Shown here one piece after another: positions 1 through 8,399 of a DNA stretch of 64,000 nt. Numbering within the stretch: the stretch's first letter is position 1; every line of letters starts with the position of its first letter. Source of the stretch: Aquabacterium sp. (lineage in GTDB: Bacteria; Pseudomonadota; Gammaproteobacteria; Burkholderiales; Burkholderiaceae_C); assembly GCF_030652515.1 (NCBI RefSeq), contig NZ_JAUSAR010000169.1:60200-124199 (forward strand), read 5' to 3'. Both the position numbers and the translations under genes were made by a program. The notes under the pieces were generated by a model that was not told the DNA's origin, made no database searches, and saw only the letters and a list, made by a program, of their open reading frames with translations.

Positions 1-1388
1 TCGGAGACATTGCGCGAGGTGATGGCGATGCTGTCATCGCCCAGCTTGACCACCTGGTGGCTGATCCAGCTGGCCACCACGCCCGGCTGGTCAATGGGGA
101 ACTCCTCGGCCAGCGGAATGCCGGTCTCCACCACAGCCTTGAACTTGTCGAAGAAACCATGGGTGCGGTTGATGGGCAGCAACTCGCACAGCAACTGGCC
201 TTCGACCTGCGCAGGTTCGAGCGAGATCAAGGCGGCGCCCCGGGCGGTCACGTAGGTGAACCTGAAATCAACGACGGCCCCTTGCGGATTGCGCTCGGCG
301 CGCAGGATGTAGAAGCCATCCAGGCTGCTTTCCATGGCAGCGATGAAGCGTGCCTCGTTGGCCTGGGCGGTTTGGCGCGTCTGGACCAAGGCCTGGACCA
401 TGGGCCGCAACCGCAGCCGCAAAGCCCACAAGCCCGCCAACACGGTCAGCACGATCACCGGCAGCGCGATCAGGAACTGCTGGCGCGCTGGCGCGTACAA
501 CTCGTCCGAATCCACCTTGAGCACCATGCCCAGGCCAGAGCTGCCCACTGGCGCATAAGCGGCCACCACCTGGTGCTGGCGGAAGTCCAGCCTGGCCGTC
601 ACGCCAGTTTGACCAGACAAGGCCAGGGTCATGGGCAAAGGCTGATCCTTCACCACCTTGGGCACGCTGAACCCATCTCGCCTCACCCGCTGAGGAAAGC
701 AGTGGAGGCGGTCTGGGCCCCCGTCTGCGCACAAACCCATGTCGAAAGTGGCGCCCCAGTTCTCAACCTCGGTGGACAACAGTGCCAGCACCTTCAAGGG
801 TTGTTCGGTGAGCAGGTAGGCCACCTCGCCTTGAGGGCCTTGGATGGCTTGCCGATGGCGAACGACGTAGCCATCTCGCCAGGCCAGGCTGCCAGCCAGT
901 CGCCCCTGGATCGGCACCTCCAGCGATGGCCCTCCCATGGGGTGGCCCGCCAAAAACAAGGCCCCTGTCGGGCTTTCGAACGCCACGTGCGAGAAGCCCT
1001 GCGGCAATAGGCTTTCCGCGATGAGCCTGAGGTCGGCCCCCGAGGCGTCTTTCAGCAAGGCATTGGTCACCAGGGGGTTGGACCCCACCAGCAAGGCCTT
1101 GTCAGCCGCGTTGTTCAAGGCCTCTTGCAGCACCAGACGACGGTCGCTCAAGGCCCGGGACAAGTGCTCGTGGGCCTTCTGCGTGACGCTGTTGAGCTGC
1201 AAGGCAAACCCCGCCACGCCGGTGATCACCGCCACCACGGTCAGGGCCAGGGCCGCGGTGTTGAAAATGCGACGGCGGTGCCCCTGCGGCGTGTCCACTT
1301 GGGCAGGATCCGGCCGCCAGCGGGCCATGAAACGCGCGAAGGCACCACGGGCACTGGACAAATTGAAAAGGCCACGAGGCAGGGACAT
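1..1388 (-). CDS. Membrane sensor protein with periplasmic domain and PAS domain (C-terminus beyond window)
   Basis: Open frame that runs off the left edge; 462 codons are visible. It starts at ATG 1388 (MSLPRGLF). A first membrane segment lies near residues 42-64 and a second near 305-325 (FLIALPVIVLTVLAGLW). The roughly 240 residues between them would be a periplasmic sensor domain of Cache-like layout. After the second segment comes a PAS domain (about 345-462, starting ARFIAAMESSLDGFYILRA). The output domain (GGDEF/EAL or histidine kinase) is outside the window, so the biochemical role cannot be stated. The frame is uninterrupted with consistent codon use. Family assignment as a PAS-containing transmembrane signalling protein is inference from layout. 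Confidence 0.8.
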   Translation of the reverse strand, partial: MSLPRGLFNLSSARGAFARFMARWRPDPAQVDTPQGHRRRIFNTAALALTVVAVITGVAGFALQLNSVTQKAHEHLSRALSDRRLVLQEALNNAADKALLVGSNPLVTNALLKDASGADLRLIAESLLPQGFSHVAFESPTGALFLAGHPMGGPSLEVPIQGRLAGSLAWRDGYVVRHRQAIQGPQGEVAYLLTEQPLKVLALLSTEVENWGATFDMGLCADGGPDRLHCFPQRVRRDGFSVPKVVKDQPLPMTLALSGQTGVTARLDFRQHQVVAAYAPVGSSGLGMVLKVDSDELYAPARQQFLIALPVIVLTVLAGLWALRLRLRPMVQALVQTRQTAQANEARFIAAMESSLDGFYILRAERNPQGAVVDFRFTYVTARGAALISLEPAQVEGQLLCELLPINRTHGFFDKFKAVVETGIPLAEEFPIDQPGVVASWISHQVVKLGDDSIAITSRNVS

Positions 1389-1511
1389 GGGCGAAAGCGG
1401 GGCAAAAGTCGGACGGATTCAAGGCCCACTTTAAACAAACAGCCCACCCGATGAAGCCCGGAACAAGGCACCATTTCATCCCTCGTGGCCCGGCTTCAGC
1501 TTGCCCAGCTG

Positions 1512-1730
1512 TCAGTAATGCGGTGGTAATTCGTCACGCAGGCTGCTAAATCCGCCGGCACCGCCGTCGGGCTCCTGGCGCCTCAGGTGGCTCACCTCCG
1601 CCATCAACAGGTCGATTTGCTGCTGCTGTCGAGCCACGATCTGGTTCAGGCTGTCCACCAGGTCCTCGGTGAAGCTCGCCTTGATTTCCAGGTCCGTCAA
1701 GCGCTGTTCGGTGTTGTTGGGGTGTTCCAT
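1512..1730 (-). CDS. slyX: SlyX family protein
   Basis: Small 72-residue, almost wholly helical protein. The pattern LTDLEIKASFTEDLVDSLNQ followed by VARQQQQIDLL and the C-terminal PPHY are the hallmarks of SlyX, a short coiled-coil protein of proteobacteria with no settled function. I take ATG 1730 (MEHPNNTEQR) as start, with GGAG just upstream; a GTG at 1745 would add five residues. It is divergent from the BPSS1780-type membrane gene, with about 60 bases between them that must hold both promoters. Confidence 0.9.
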   Translation of the reverse strand: MEHPNNTEQRLTDLEIKASFTEDLVDSLNQIVARQQQQIDLLMAEVSHLRRQEPDGGAGGFSSLRDELPPHY

Positions 1731-1791
1731 GTCTCCATTGGACACGAAGTAGAGAGATGATCCGGATCGTCACACCACAGGGAACCCCAAA

Positions 1792-2604
1792 ATGACCGAA
1801 CACAACCACTACGCGCCACCCCGCACCGAAGTGCGCGACATCCCGGTCGGCGATCCGCTGGACAGCGAGCACTTCAACCCCGAGGGCCGCACTTGCCCAG
1901 CCGGGTCAGGTTGGCGCTGGTTTGGTGTGGCCTGGCGTCTGTTCAAAGCCCAGCCCTTGGCCTGGTGGGGTGTGTTGCTGCTGAGCTTTGTCCTGCTCGT
2001 GGTCGTGTCCATGATCCCCTTGCTGAACCTGCTGACCTCGGTCATCTTCCCCGTGGCCATGGCCGGACTGGGTTCCTGCGCCCACAGCCTCATGCGCGAC
2101 GGGCGCTTTGAAATCACCCAGGTGTTCGATGGCTTCAAGCGCCGCCCCGGCGCACTGCTGATGGCCGGTTTGCTCTACCTGCTCATCATGATGCTGAGCA
2201 TGGGCGTGGTCTTCCTGTTCAGCGCTGCCAGCGTGACGGCGATGTTCCTGGGCAGCGTGGCTGAACGGCAAATGGCCATGCAGCAGGTGTTCTCTGCCGG
2301 TGGCCTGATGGTGCTGGGCTACTTCGCGGCCATGGCCCTGGCCATGAGCACCATCGTGTTCTCGCCCTACCTGATCCACGAACGGAATGTGCCCGTGCCG
2401 CAAGCATTGCTCATGAGCTTCAAGGCCAGCTTCAAGAACGTACCAGCCTCCATCGTCTGGATCCTGAGCTACCTCCTGTGGGCGGTGGTCGCGACCATTC
2501 CCCTCGGCCTGGGCTGGTTGGTGCTGCTGCCCGTCGTGGTCATCACCGGCTATGTCGGCTACCGCGACATCTTCTACGGATCAGACCAGGGACGCGGCTT
2601 CTGA
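1792..2604 (+). CDS. BPSS1780 family membrane protein
   Basis: 270-residue integral membrane protein. A soluble N-terminus (YAPPRTEVRD, then GSGWRWFGVAWRLFKAQP) is followed by about six hydrophobic segments: near 60-95, 125-150, 165-190 and two in the last 60 residues. This N-terminal pattern and the GLGSCAHSLMRDGR stretch match the BPSS1780 family, which is common in Burkholderiales and has no known function. The 384-base fusA leader follows directly. Confidence 0.85.
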   Translation: MTEHNHYAPPRTEVRDIPVGDPLDSEHFNPEGRTCPAGSGWRWFGVAWRLFKAQPLAWWGVLLLSFVLLVVVSMIPLLNLLTSVIFPVAMAGLGSCAHSLMRDGRFEITQVFDGFKRRPGALLMAGLLYLLIMMLSMGVVFLFSAASVTAMFLGSVAERQMAMQQVFSAGGLMVLGYFAAMALAMSTIVFSPYLIHERNVPVPQALLMSFKASFKNVPASIVWILSYLLWAVVATIPLGLGWLVLLPVVVITGYVGYRDIFYGSDQGRGF

Positions 2605-2662
2605 GCCCATGAAGGCAGCACTGTTGCCAACAAGGGCATTTCAAAAGGACCACAATCTCGCC

Positions 2663-2728
2663 ATGACTTCCAAAGTGCTCACCTTCAACCGCCTGCGTGA
2701 TCTCACGATCCACGCTGCCCCCGCCTAG
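2663..2728 (+). CDS. Putative leader peptide upstream of fusA
   Basis: Twenty-one codons from ATG 2663 to TAG 2726, reading MTSKVLTFNRLRDL then TIHAAPA. An in-frame ATG at 2609 could extend it to 39 residues. AAGGAC lies 12 bases upstream of ATG 2663, and CACAATC (2651-2657) could instead be a -10 box, which would make the message almost leaderless. The stop codon is 21 bases before a strong hairpin and about 46 bases before an intrinsic terminator, the usual geometry of an attenuation peptide. I recognise no homologue. Translation is unproven. Confidence 0.35.
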   Translation: MTSKVLTFNRLRDLTIHAAPA

Positions 2729-2749
2729 CCTTTCGAATCGTCATTCATT

Positions 2750-2769
2750 CGGAAGGCTGCGGCCTTCCG
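2750..2769 (+). other. Hairpin in fusA leader
   Basis: Perfect 8-bp stem CGGAAGGC (2750-2757) with GCCTTCCG (2762-2769) and a four-base loop TGCG. No U-run follows, so it is not itself a terminator. It lies between the short leader frame and the intrinsic terminator, where a pause or anti-terminator element would sit. Confidence 0.6.
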
Positions 2770-2774
2770 GCATC

Positions 2775-2807
2775 AACCCCGGTCGGCCAAAGCCTCCGGG
2801 GTTTTTT
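2775..2807 (+). terminator. Rho-independent terminator in fusA leader
   Basis: AACCCCGG (2775-2782) pairs perfectly with CCGGGGTT (2796-2803), with T-run 2802-2807. It sits 182 bases upstream of the fusA start. It can end transcription of the upstream membrane gene, or act as a conditional attenuator of fusA if the fusA promoter lies above it. Confidence 0.75.
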
Positions 2808-2808
2808 C

Positions 2809-2910
2809 ATGCGCACCTACGACAAGCTGATCGCCACGATTTCAACCGCCAAGGCATGCGGCTGCTTGCGCTCGTGCCTTGGTGACGCGTCCCTGCAAGT
2901 CCAGGGCTAG
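2809..2910 (+). CDS. Putative second small ORF in fusA leader
   Basis: Thirty-three codons from ATG 2809 to TAG 2908, with three cysteines clustered as CGCLRSC near residues 17-23. The only Shine-Dalgarno-like bases (CGGGG, 2797-2801) are part of the 3' arm of the terminator stem, so folding would hide them. It could be chance, since short frames are common in GC-rich DNA. No homologue recognised. Confidence 0.2.
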   Translation: MRTYDKLIATISTAKACGCLRSCLGDASLQVQG

Positions 2911-2949
2911 CCTCCGGCCGCGCGGATCTTTCATCTCCGCCTGGAGGCT
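2909..2949 (+). other. Stem-loop just upstream of fusA
   Basis: Outer stem AGCCTCC (2909-2915) with GGAGGCT (2943-2949), inner stem GCGGA (2922-2926) with TCCGC (2936-2940). It ends 39 bases before the fusA ATG. The stretch 2970-2979 (GAATGAATGA) next to it is a perfect complement of 2741-2750, far upstream in the leader, so competing folds are possible. Confidence 0.5.
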
Positions 2950-2988
2950 GGCACCAGTCTTCACGCATTGAATGAATGAAAGATCGAT

Positions 2989-5007
2989 ATGAACAAGCTC
3001 GTCCCCACCAAAACCGGCACCCTGCGCAACATCGGCGTCATCGCGCACGTCGACGCGGGCAAGACCACCACCACCGAACGCATCCTGTTCTACACGGGCG
3101 AAAACCACCGCGTGGGTGAAGTGCATGACGGCACCACCACCATGGACTTTGATCCGCAAGAGCGCCAGCGCGGCATCACCATCAACAGCGCGGCCACCAC
3201 CGTGTTCTGGAGGGGTGCGCAGATCAACCTCATCGACACGCCCGGGCACATCGACTTCAACATCGAGGTCAACCGCTCCCTGCGCGTGCTCGATGGCGCG
3301 GTCGTCGTCTTTGACGGCGTGGCGGGTGTGGAGCCGCAGACCGAGACCAACTGGCGCCTGGCCGACAAGTACCACGTGCCCCGGCTCGCCTTCGTCAACA
3401 AGCTCGACCGCATCGGGGCCGACTTCGACCGCGTCGTGCAGATGATCGAAGAGCGCCTGGGTGTCAAGACCGCCGTGCTGCACCTGCCGATCGGCAGCGA
3501 ACACGATTTCAAAGGCGTGGTCGATCTGCTGAACATGCGCGCCCTGCTTTGGCTGGGTGAACGCGCGGGCGACCCGGTGCAGATCACCGAGGTGCCCGAG
3601 GAGTTGCTGACGCTTGCGCTGGCGGCCCGCGCTCGCCTGATTGAGGCCGTGGTCGAGCAGGACGAACAAGCCCTGGCCGCCTACGTGCGGGGTGAAGACG
3701 TCCTGGTCGAGGTGCTGCAAGCCTGCATTCGCCGAGGGACGCTGAGTGGCGCCTTCGTGCCGGTGCTGGCCGGCTCGGCCTTCAAGAACAAGGGCGTCGA
3801 GCCCTTGCTGGACGCGGTCGTCGACTACCTGCCCTCGCCTTCCGAGCGGCAGGGCGCCAGTGTGGGCGACCACTTGTCGGCCCTGGCCTTCAAGCTGGTC
3901 GAAGGCGAGCATGGCTCGATGGTGTTCGTGCGCGTGTACGCAGGCCGCCTGCGCGCTGGCGACACTGTGCTCAACGCCAACACGGGCAAGAAGGAAAGGG
4001 TTGCCAGGTTGTATGAAGTGCATGCCGACAAACGCATCGAACGCGGCGAGATTGGCGCGGGTGACATTGCCGCGATCGTGGGCCTCAAGGACACGCTCAC
4101 GGGCCACACGCTCTGTGATCCAGCCCACCCCGTGGTGCTAGAGAACATCGTGGTGCCCGAGCCCGTCATCGACATCGCGGTCGAGCCCAAGTCGCAGGCA
4201 GACCAGCAGGGCCTGAGCAAGGCGCTGCAGATGCTGGCGCGCGAAGACCCGAGCTTGCGTGTGCGGCAAGACCTTGAATCCGGCCAGGTCATCCTGTCCG
4301 GCATGGGCGAGCTGCAACTGGAAGTGACGCTGGAGAACCTGCGCAGCCGCCACGGCGTGAACGTCAGCACTGGCCGCCCGCAAGTGGCCTACCGCGAAAC
4401 CATCACGAAGGAGATTGAAGTGACCCACGTGCACAAGAAGCAAAGCGGCGGCCCCGGCCAGTTCGCGGAAGTCAAGCTGAAGCTGGCGCCCTTGCCTCGC
4501 GGTGAAGGCATCCAGTTCGAGAACCTGGTGACGGGTGGCGCGATCCCACGCGAGTTCATCCCGGCGGTGGAAGCTGGGGTGCGACGTGCCGCGCTCTCGG
4601 GCGTGGTGGCTGGCCATGCCAGCGTGGACTTCAAGGCCACGCTGCTGGACGGCAGTTTCCACGAGAAGGACTCGTCCTCGATGGCCTTCGAGCTGGCGGC
4701 GGCCGCGGCCTTCCGCGAGGCAGCGGCCCAGGCTGGCCCCATCGTGCTGGAGCCCATGATGGCCGTCGAGGTGCTGACCCCGGCCGACCACCTGGGCGAT
4801 GTCATCGGCGATCTGTCACGCCGGCGTGGTCATGTGCGTTCGCAAGACGCGCGGGGCAACGCCTCGGTCATCGATGCGCACGTGCCATTGAGCGAGATGT
4901 TCGGCTACATCGGCCAGCTGCGCGCCCTGTCCTCAGGCCGCGCGCAGTATTCGATGCAGTTCGATCACTACGACGCAGTGCCCGCCCGCCGGGTGTCCCT
5001 CAGCTGA
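2989..5007 (+). CDS. fusA: Elongation factor G paralogue
   Basis: 672-residue translational GTPase with the full EF-G domain order. It shows the P-loop AHVDAGKT (19-26), the switch II region DTPGH (83-87), NKLD (137-140), then domain II, the EF-G III/IV region ([21 protein letters not shown]) and domain V. EF-G moves tRNAs and mRNA through the ribosome and helps recycling. At 672 residues it is shorter than the usual copy of about 700, and the switch I region reads [17 protein letters not shown], unlike the common EQERGITITSA. It is not next to rpsL, rpsG or tuf. I therefore take it as a second-type EF-G, with the canonical gene elsewhere. The start ATG has only a weak AAAGA-like ribosome site. 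Confidence 0.92.
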   Translation: MNKLVPTKTGTLRNIGVIAHVDAGKTTTTERILFYTGENHRVGEVHDGTTTMDFDPQERQRGITINSAATTVFWRGAQINLIDTPGHIDFNIEVNRSLRVLDGAVVVFDGVAGVEPQTETNWRLADKYHVPRLAFVNKLDRIGADFDRVVQMIEERLGVKTAVLHLPIGSEHDFKGVVDLLNMRALLWLGERAGDPVQITEVPEELLTLALAARARLIEAVVEQDEQALAAYVRGEDVLVEVLQACIRRGTLSGAFVPVLAGSAFKNKGVEPLLDAVVDYLPSPSERQGASVGDHLSALAFKLVEGEHGSMVFVRVYAGRLRAGDTVLNANTGKKERVARLYEVHADKRIERGEIGAGDIAAIVGLKDTLTGHTLCDPAHPVVLENIVVPEPVIDIAVEPKSQADQQGLSKALQMLAREDPSLRVRQDLESGQVILSGMGELQLEVTLENLRSRHGVNVSTGRPQVAYRETITKEIEVTHVHKKQSGGPGQFAEVKLKLAPLPRGEGIQFENLVTGGAIPREFIPAVEAGVRRAALSGVVAGHASVDFKATLLDGSFHEKDSSSMAFELAAAAAFREAAAQAGPIVLEPMMAVEVLTPADHLGDVIGDLSRRRGHVRSQDARGNASVIDAHVPLSEMFGYIGQLRALSSGRAQYSMQFDHYDAVPARRVSLS

Positions 5008-5080
5008 CGGCTCGGGGAGGAAGCGGTGGTGGCGCCCGGTGGGTCCACCACCCAGTCGATCGAATACAGCGGCACCGGGT

Positions 5081-5121
5081 TAAGATCCGGCCATGTTTTC
5101 TGGCGGGTCGAGGTGGTAAAA
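5081..5121 (+). promoter_or_regulatory. Putative promoter and 8-codon ORF before the receiver gene
   Basis: TAAGAT (5081-5086) followed by CCGGCC and ATG 5093 looks like a -10 box with transcription starting at or near that ATG. The ATG opens an eight-codon frame (MFSGGSRW) ending at TAA 5117-5119, just before the receiver ATG at 5122. GAGGTGG (5110-5116) inside this frame is the ribosome site of the receiver gene. A clear -35 box was not found. Confidence 0.35.
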
Positions 5122-5496
5122 ATGGGCAGGCGCGTGTTGGTTGTGGATGATCATTCGGACACCGTCGATGCCCTGGTCGATCTGCTGGAGCTGGAAGGCC
5201 ACGAGGTGCGTTCCGCCGTGACGGCAGAGCACGCGCTGGCCCTGGCCGAACAGTTCGAGCCCCATGTGGTGGTGCTCGACATCGGCCTGCCCAACATGGA
5301 CGGCTACGAACTGGCCGCCCACTTGCGCTTCAAGGTCGAACCCAGCTGCGTGTTCATTGCTGCCACCGGCAGCGGCGCACACGCGGACATCCTGCGCAGC
5401 AAGAAGGCGGGCTTCGCGGCCCACCTCACCAAGCCGATCAACATCCCCGAGTTGCTGGCCCTGGTGGCCCCCGACGACCTGATGATCGGCCAATGA
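5122..5496 (+). CDS. Single-domain response regulator (CheY/DivK type)
   Basis: 124-residue lone receiver domain. It has the acidic pair in VLVVDDHSDT, the phosphoacceptor in VVLDIGLPNMDG, a Thr/Ser position in IAATGSG and the conserved lysine in LTKPI. There is no output domain, so it would act by phosphotransfer or protein contact. Start ATG 5122 was chosen because GAGGTGG lies 5-11 bases upstream and the receiver fold begins at once; upstream codons would add residues unlike the family. No kinase gene is adjacent. Confidence 0.88.
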   Translation: MGRRVLVVDDHSDTVDALVDLLELEGHEVRSAVTAEHALALAEQFEPHVVVLDIGLPNMDGYELAAHLRFKVEPSCVFIAATGSGAHADILRSKKAGFAAHLTKPINIPELLALVAPDDLMIGQ

Positions 5497-5518
5497 CAGG
5501 TCTACATACCCTGGCTTT

Positions 5519-5881
5519 TCAAACCTCGGGCGTGGTCGGCACGTGGCCCAAGTCCCCACCGGTGCGCAGCTTGGCAAGATGCCGCCCAATGGCACTGTCC
5601 AAGGCACGCGCCATCTTGCCGGATGCCCCGTTGGTCGCCTGCGTCACATTGGCGGCATGACCCGTCACGGCAATGGGCTGCTGACCGACCAATCGAGCCT
5701 CGATCGTGCAACGGATGTCATCGTCGCCACCCTTGGCGCCGTTCTCGTCGTCCAGGTGCACTTCAATGGTGGTCACGTGATCCGAGAAGCGGTTCAAGGT
5801 GCGCTCAACCATGTCGGCCACCTCCGCCTTCAGGGATTCCTGGCTGGTGATCTGGTGGGTGGTGTTGACTTCAATGTGCAT
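5519..5881 (-). CDS. HPF/RaiA family ribosome-associated protein
   Basis: 120-residue protein of the sigma-54 modulation / S30EA (HPF, RaiA) fold. The pattern runs from MHIEVNT through VERTLNRFSDHVTTIEVHLDDENG and CTIEARLVGQQPIAV, to a helix with the GKMARALDSAIGR stretch. Members bind the 30S decoding centre and silence or protect ribosomes in stress or stationary phase. There is no long C-terminal dimerisation domain. GGAG precedes the ATG. A relative with the same layout is encoded at 29947-30321. It is convergent with the receiver gene and has a 15-bp palindrome upstream. Confidence 0.85.
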   Translation of the reverse strand: MHIEVNTTHQITSQESLKAEVADMVERTLNRFSDHVTTIEVHLDDENGAKGGDDDIRCTIEARLVGQQPIAVTGHAANVTQATNGASGKMARALDSAIGRHLAKLRTGGDLGHVPTTPEV

Positions 5882-5932
5882 GGGTGTCTCCTGTTGAACA
5901 ACGGTTGATCACCTTTGGTGGCAATTGATGTA

Positions 5933-5947
5933 CCCGTTTAAAACGGG
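5933..5947. promoter_or_regulatory. Palindrome between HPF-like and PEP-CTERM genes
   Basis: CCCGTTT-A-AAACGGG, a perfect 7-bp inverted repeat with a one-base centre, in the 238-base divergent region between two genes. It lies about 52 bases upstream of the HPF-like start and 173 bases upstream of the PEP-CTERM start. It could be an operator; the regulator is unknown. Confidence 0.4.
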
Positions 5948-6119
5948 AAAATCAACTTGTTACCAATAGAAGCAAACAAGAAACAATGCGTCACAAAGAC
6001 CGGGATGATCCCCCCCCTCATGTATGGGGAAATCGTCACAGTTGTGAAGATGATCAAAACGCACTGGCCACCCTTGGTTAGACTGGGCCCACCTACTCAT
6101 ACAGTGCAGGGTCCATCAA

Positions 6120-7274
6120 GTGAACACCAGGGTCAGCAAAAGCGCGCAGTTGATCGGCGCAATGGCAATTTTAATTGCCTCGTCGTCAGTTTCGGCAGCA
6201 TTGCCCACGTATCGAATTGTCGATCTCGGCGTGGTGAATGGCCAATTCAGCCCAAACGGGGCCAGTGCAGCCGCCAGCATCAACAACGCCAGCCAAGTGG
6301 TGGGCTGGAGCCAGGTCACCCCCGGCACAGCACGACAGGCCTCGGTCTGGCAAAACGGCGCCCCCTCTGAACTTGGCTTGCCAAATTTCGACTACAACCG
6401 GTTTGCCACTGGCGTCAATGACTCGGGCGTCGTCGTCGGCTACAGCGATTTCAGCCCTGCAGGCAACGGCAGCCAGATGGAGTCTTTCCACGCCCGGACC
6501 TGGCACCAGGGCCAGGTCACCGACCTGGGGCAGGGCGTCGCCAAGGGCATCAACAACGCCGGGCAGGTCGTGGGCAACAGTTATTCGGCCAGTGCTCAGG
6601 CCCCCAAAGCCACGATCTGGCAAAACGGCACGGCCACGCATTTGCCCCCCATCGGCGCCGCACCCAACGCTTTCGCCTACAGCTATGCCAACGCCATCAA
6701 CGACGCGGGCCAAGTGGTGGGCTACAGCGCCGGCCCAGACTTCTCTGACCACGCCACCCTCTGGCAGAACGGCCAGGCCATCGACCTGGTGGACCCCACC
6801 GACACGGGTTACAGCTACGCCAATGACATCAACAACCAAGGCACCGTGGTTGGATCGAAGGATGACCAGGCCATCATCTGGCGTGATGGTCTTCAGTTCA
6901 ACCTGGGAACCTTGGCGGGTGTTGCACCCGATGCCCTGAGTTCGGCCAACGCGATCAATGATTTCGGCCAGGTCGTGGGCTGGATCGGTGGCAACGGGCT
7001 GGAGCGGCAACCCTTCCTGTGGACCGCCGAGTCAGGCATGGTCGCCATCGCCAGCCTCATCGACCCCAACGATCCCCTGAGGTCACTGGTGAGTTTCGAT
7101 TCGGTGCTGGACATCAACAACAAAGGCGAGATCGTCGGCGGCGCCTTGTTCCAGCGCAATGGCGCCGAGTGGCATGCCTACATGCTCACGCCCGTGCCCG
7201 AGCCCACCACCTGGGGCCTGATCTTCGCCGGACTGCTGACCTTGGGCATCGCGACACGCCGCAAGGCGGGATGA
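6120..7274 (+). CDS. PEP-CTERM protein with HAF repeats
   Basis: 384-residue exported protein. An N-terminal signal peptide (RVSKSAQLIGAMAIL, cleavage after SSVSA) is followed by about six HAF-type repeats, each with an INNAGQVVG-like core and an associated W-Q/R-N/D-G strand (IWQNGTATHL). The C-terminus has the sorting signal VPEPTTWGLIFAGLL, a hydrophobic stretch and the basic tail TRRKAG. Such proteins are handled by an exosortase and linked to extracellular polysaccharide or the cell surface. No exosortase gene is in the window. Start is GTG 6120 with GCAGGG upstream; no other start gives a proper signal peptide. Convergent with the reductase gene. Confidence 0.88.
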   Translation: MNTRVSKSAQLIGAMAILIASSSVSAALPTYRIVDLGVVNGQFSPNGASAAASINNASQVVGWSQVTPGTARQASVWQNGAPSELGLPNFDYNRFATGVNDSGVVVGYSDFSPAGNGSQMESFHARTWHQGQVTDLGQGVAKGINNAGQVVGNSYSASAQAPKATIWQNGTATHLPPIGAAPNAFAYSYANAINDAGQVVGYSAGPDFSDHATLWQNGQAIDLVDPTDTGYSYANDINNQGTVVGSKDDQAIIWRDGLQFNLGTLAGVAPDALSSANAINDFGQVVGWIGGNGLERQPFLWTAESGMVAIASLIDPNDPLRSLVSFDSVLDINNKGEIVGGALFQRNGAEWHAYMLTPVPEPTTWGLIFAGLLTLGIATRRKAG

Positions 7275-7280
7275 GCCAGG

Positions 7281-8399
7281 TCAGGCGTCCAGCACCAGGT
7301 TGCGCGATGCCGGGTAAGCGGTGCACAGGTACACCGCCTTGCCCAGAGAGTTGCCACTGACCTGACCTTCGTGCACGGTCAGCTTGCAGGTGCCGCACAT
7401 GCCCTGGCAGCAGCCTGATTCCAGCATCACGCCGTGGTCCAGGCCCAATTGCAGCAGCGTCTTGCCCTGGTCCGCCTCGGTCAAGGTGATGCGGGCGTTC
7501 AGGTGCTGGAAGAAAACTTCCGCCCCGGCGGTCTCGAACGCCGCGTCAGAAGATGATGGCGGCTCGGCCAACACAAAGCGCTCGGTGTGCACGCGGCCCA
7601 GGTCCACATTCAGGCTGCGCAGGTGCTCGATGATCTGATTCATGAAGCCCGTGGGGCCGCACAGGTAGATGTCGCGGTCGAGCAGGTCGGGGCAATGCCG
7701 TTGAAGCTGCGCCGCGTCAAGCCTGGGCGCCAGGTTGGGCAGGCACACCTGCTCTGCCGTCAAACCGCTGAGGGCGGTGGTGACCTTCACGCCATCCTGG
7801 GCCCACTGCTGCAGGGTCTCCCAGAAGATCACCTCGGAGGCCTGGCGGAACTGGGCCATCACCTGGATGTCAGGGCGCTCGGACTCGGGCTGCGCGAGCA
7901 AGGCGCTCACCATGGAATGGCAGGGCGTGATGCCCGAACCCGCGCACAAGAACAGCACCTTGGCCTGGCCCTGGTGACAAAAACGGCCCTGGGGGTGGCC
8001 GATCTTCAGGCTCATACCAGCGCGCAGTGCCTGGTGCATCCACCGGGAGGCCTGGCCGTGCTCGGTCTGCTTGACGGTGATGCTGAAGCGGCCCTTGGGC
8101 AGCGCCGACAGGCTGTAGTAGCGGCGAACCGTTTCAGCGCCGATGGGCAGGAACACCTCCACGTGCTGGCCAGGCTGGAAACCACGCCAATGCTGGTTGG
8201 GCCGCAGCACAAAGGTCTTCACACCGGGGGCTTCATCGATGACCCGCTCCACCAGCGCCTTGAGCTCGTAGGTCCACAGGAACCCATTGAACCAGCGGTT
8301 GAAGTCGGTCATGGTGTTGCTGACCACGTAGTCCACCCACTGGGGTTGAACCGTGTCCAGCGCCCAGCCATTGACGCGGGCCAGGGCGCGGTCAAGCAT
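7281..8399 (-). CDS. Ferredoxin reductase with C-terminal 2Fe-2S domain
   Basis: 372-residue flavin reductase. The FAD-binding barrel (RRYYSLSALP) and the NAD(P) domain (FLCAGSGITPCHSMV, YLCGPTGFM) are followed by a plant-type 2Fe-2S ferredoxin domain with cysteines in ESGCCQGMCGTCKL and a last one in AVYLCTA. It would pass electrons from NAD(P)H to the desaturase encoded just upstream, whose last codons it overlaps by 8 bases (ATG 8399 to desaturase stop 8392). Overlap and pairing argue for one operon and one electron-transfer unit. Confidence 0.9.
   Translation of the reverse strand: MLDRALARVNGWALDTVQPQWVDYVVSNTMTDFNRWFNGFLWTYELKALVERVIDEAPGVKTFVLRPNQHWRGFQPGQHVEVFLPIGAETVRRYYSLSALPKGRFSITVKQTEHGQASRWMHQALRAGMSLKIGHPQGRFCHQGQAKVLFLCAGSGITPCHSMVSALLAQPESERPDIQVMAQFRQASEVIFWETLQQWAQDGVKVTTALSGLTAEQVCLPNLAPRLDAAQLQRHCPDLLDRDIYLCGPTGFMNQIIEHLRSLNVDLGRVHTERFVLAEPPSSSDAAFETAGAEVFFQHLNARITLTEADQGKTLLQLGLDHGVMLESGCCQGMCGTCKLTVHEGQVSGNSLGKAVYLCTAYPASRNLVLDA

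Noticed and set aside
2729..2810. tRNA-like T-arm text (TTTCGAATC) in the fusA leader
   Set aside because: No acceptor stem, D-arm or anticodon arm can be folded around it; the region folds as two simple hairpins.
2842..4128. 428-codon open frame antisense to fusA
   Set aside because: It mirrors the codon pattern of fusA; high GC leaves antisense frames open. No family motif and no ribosome site.
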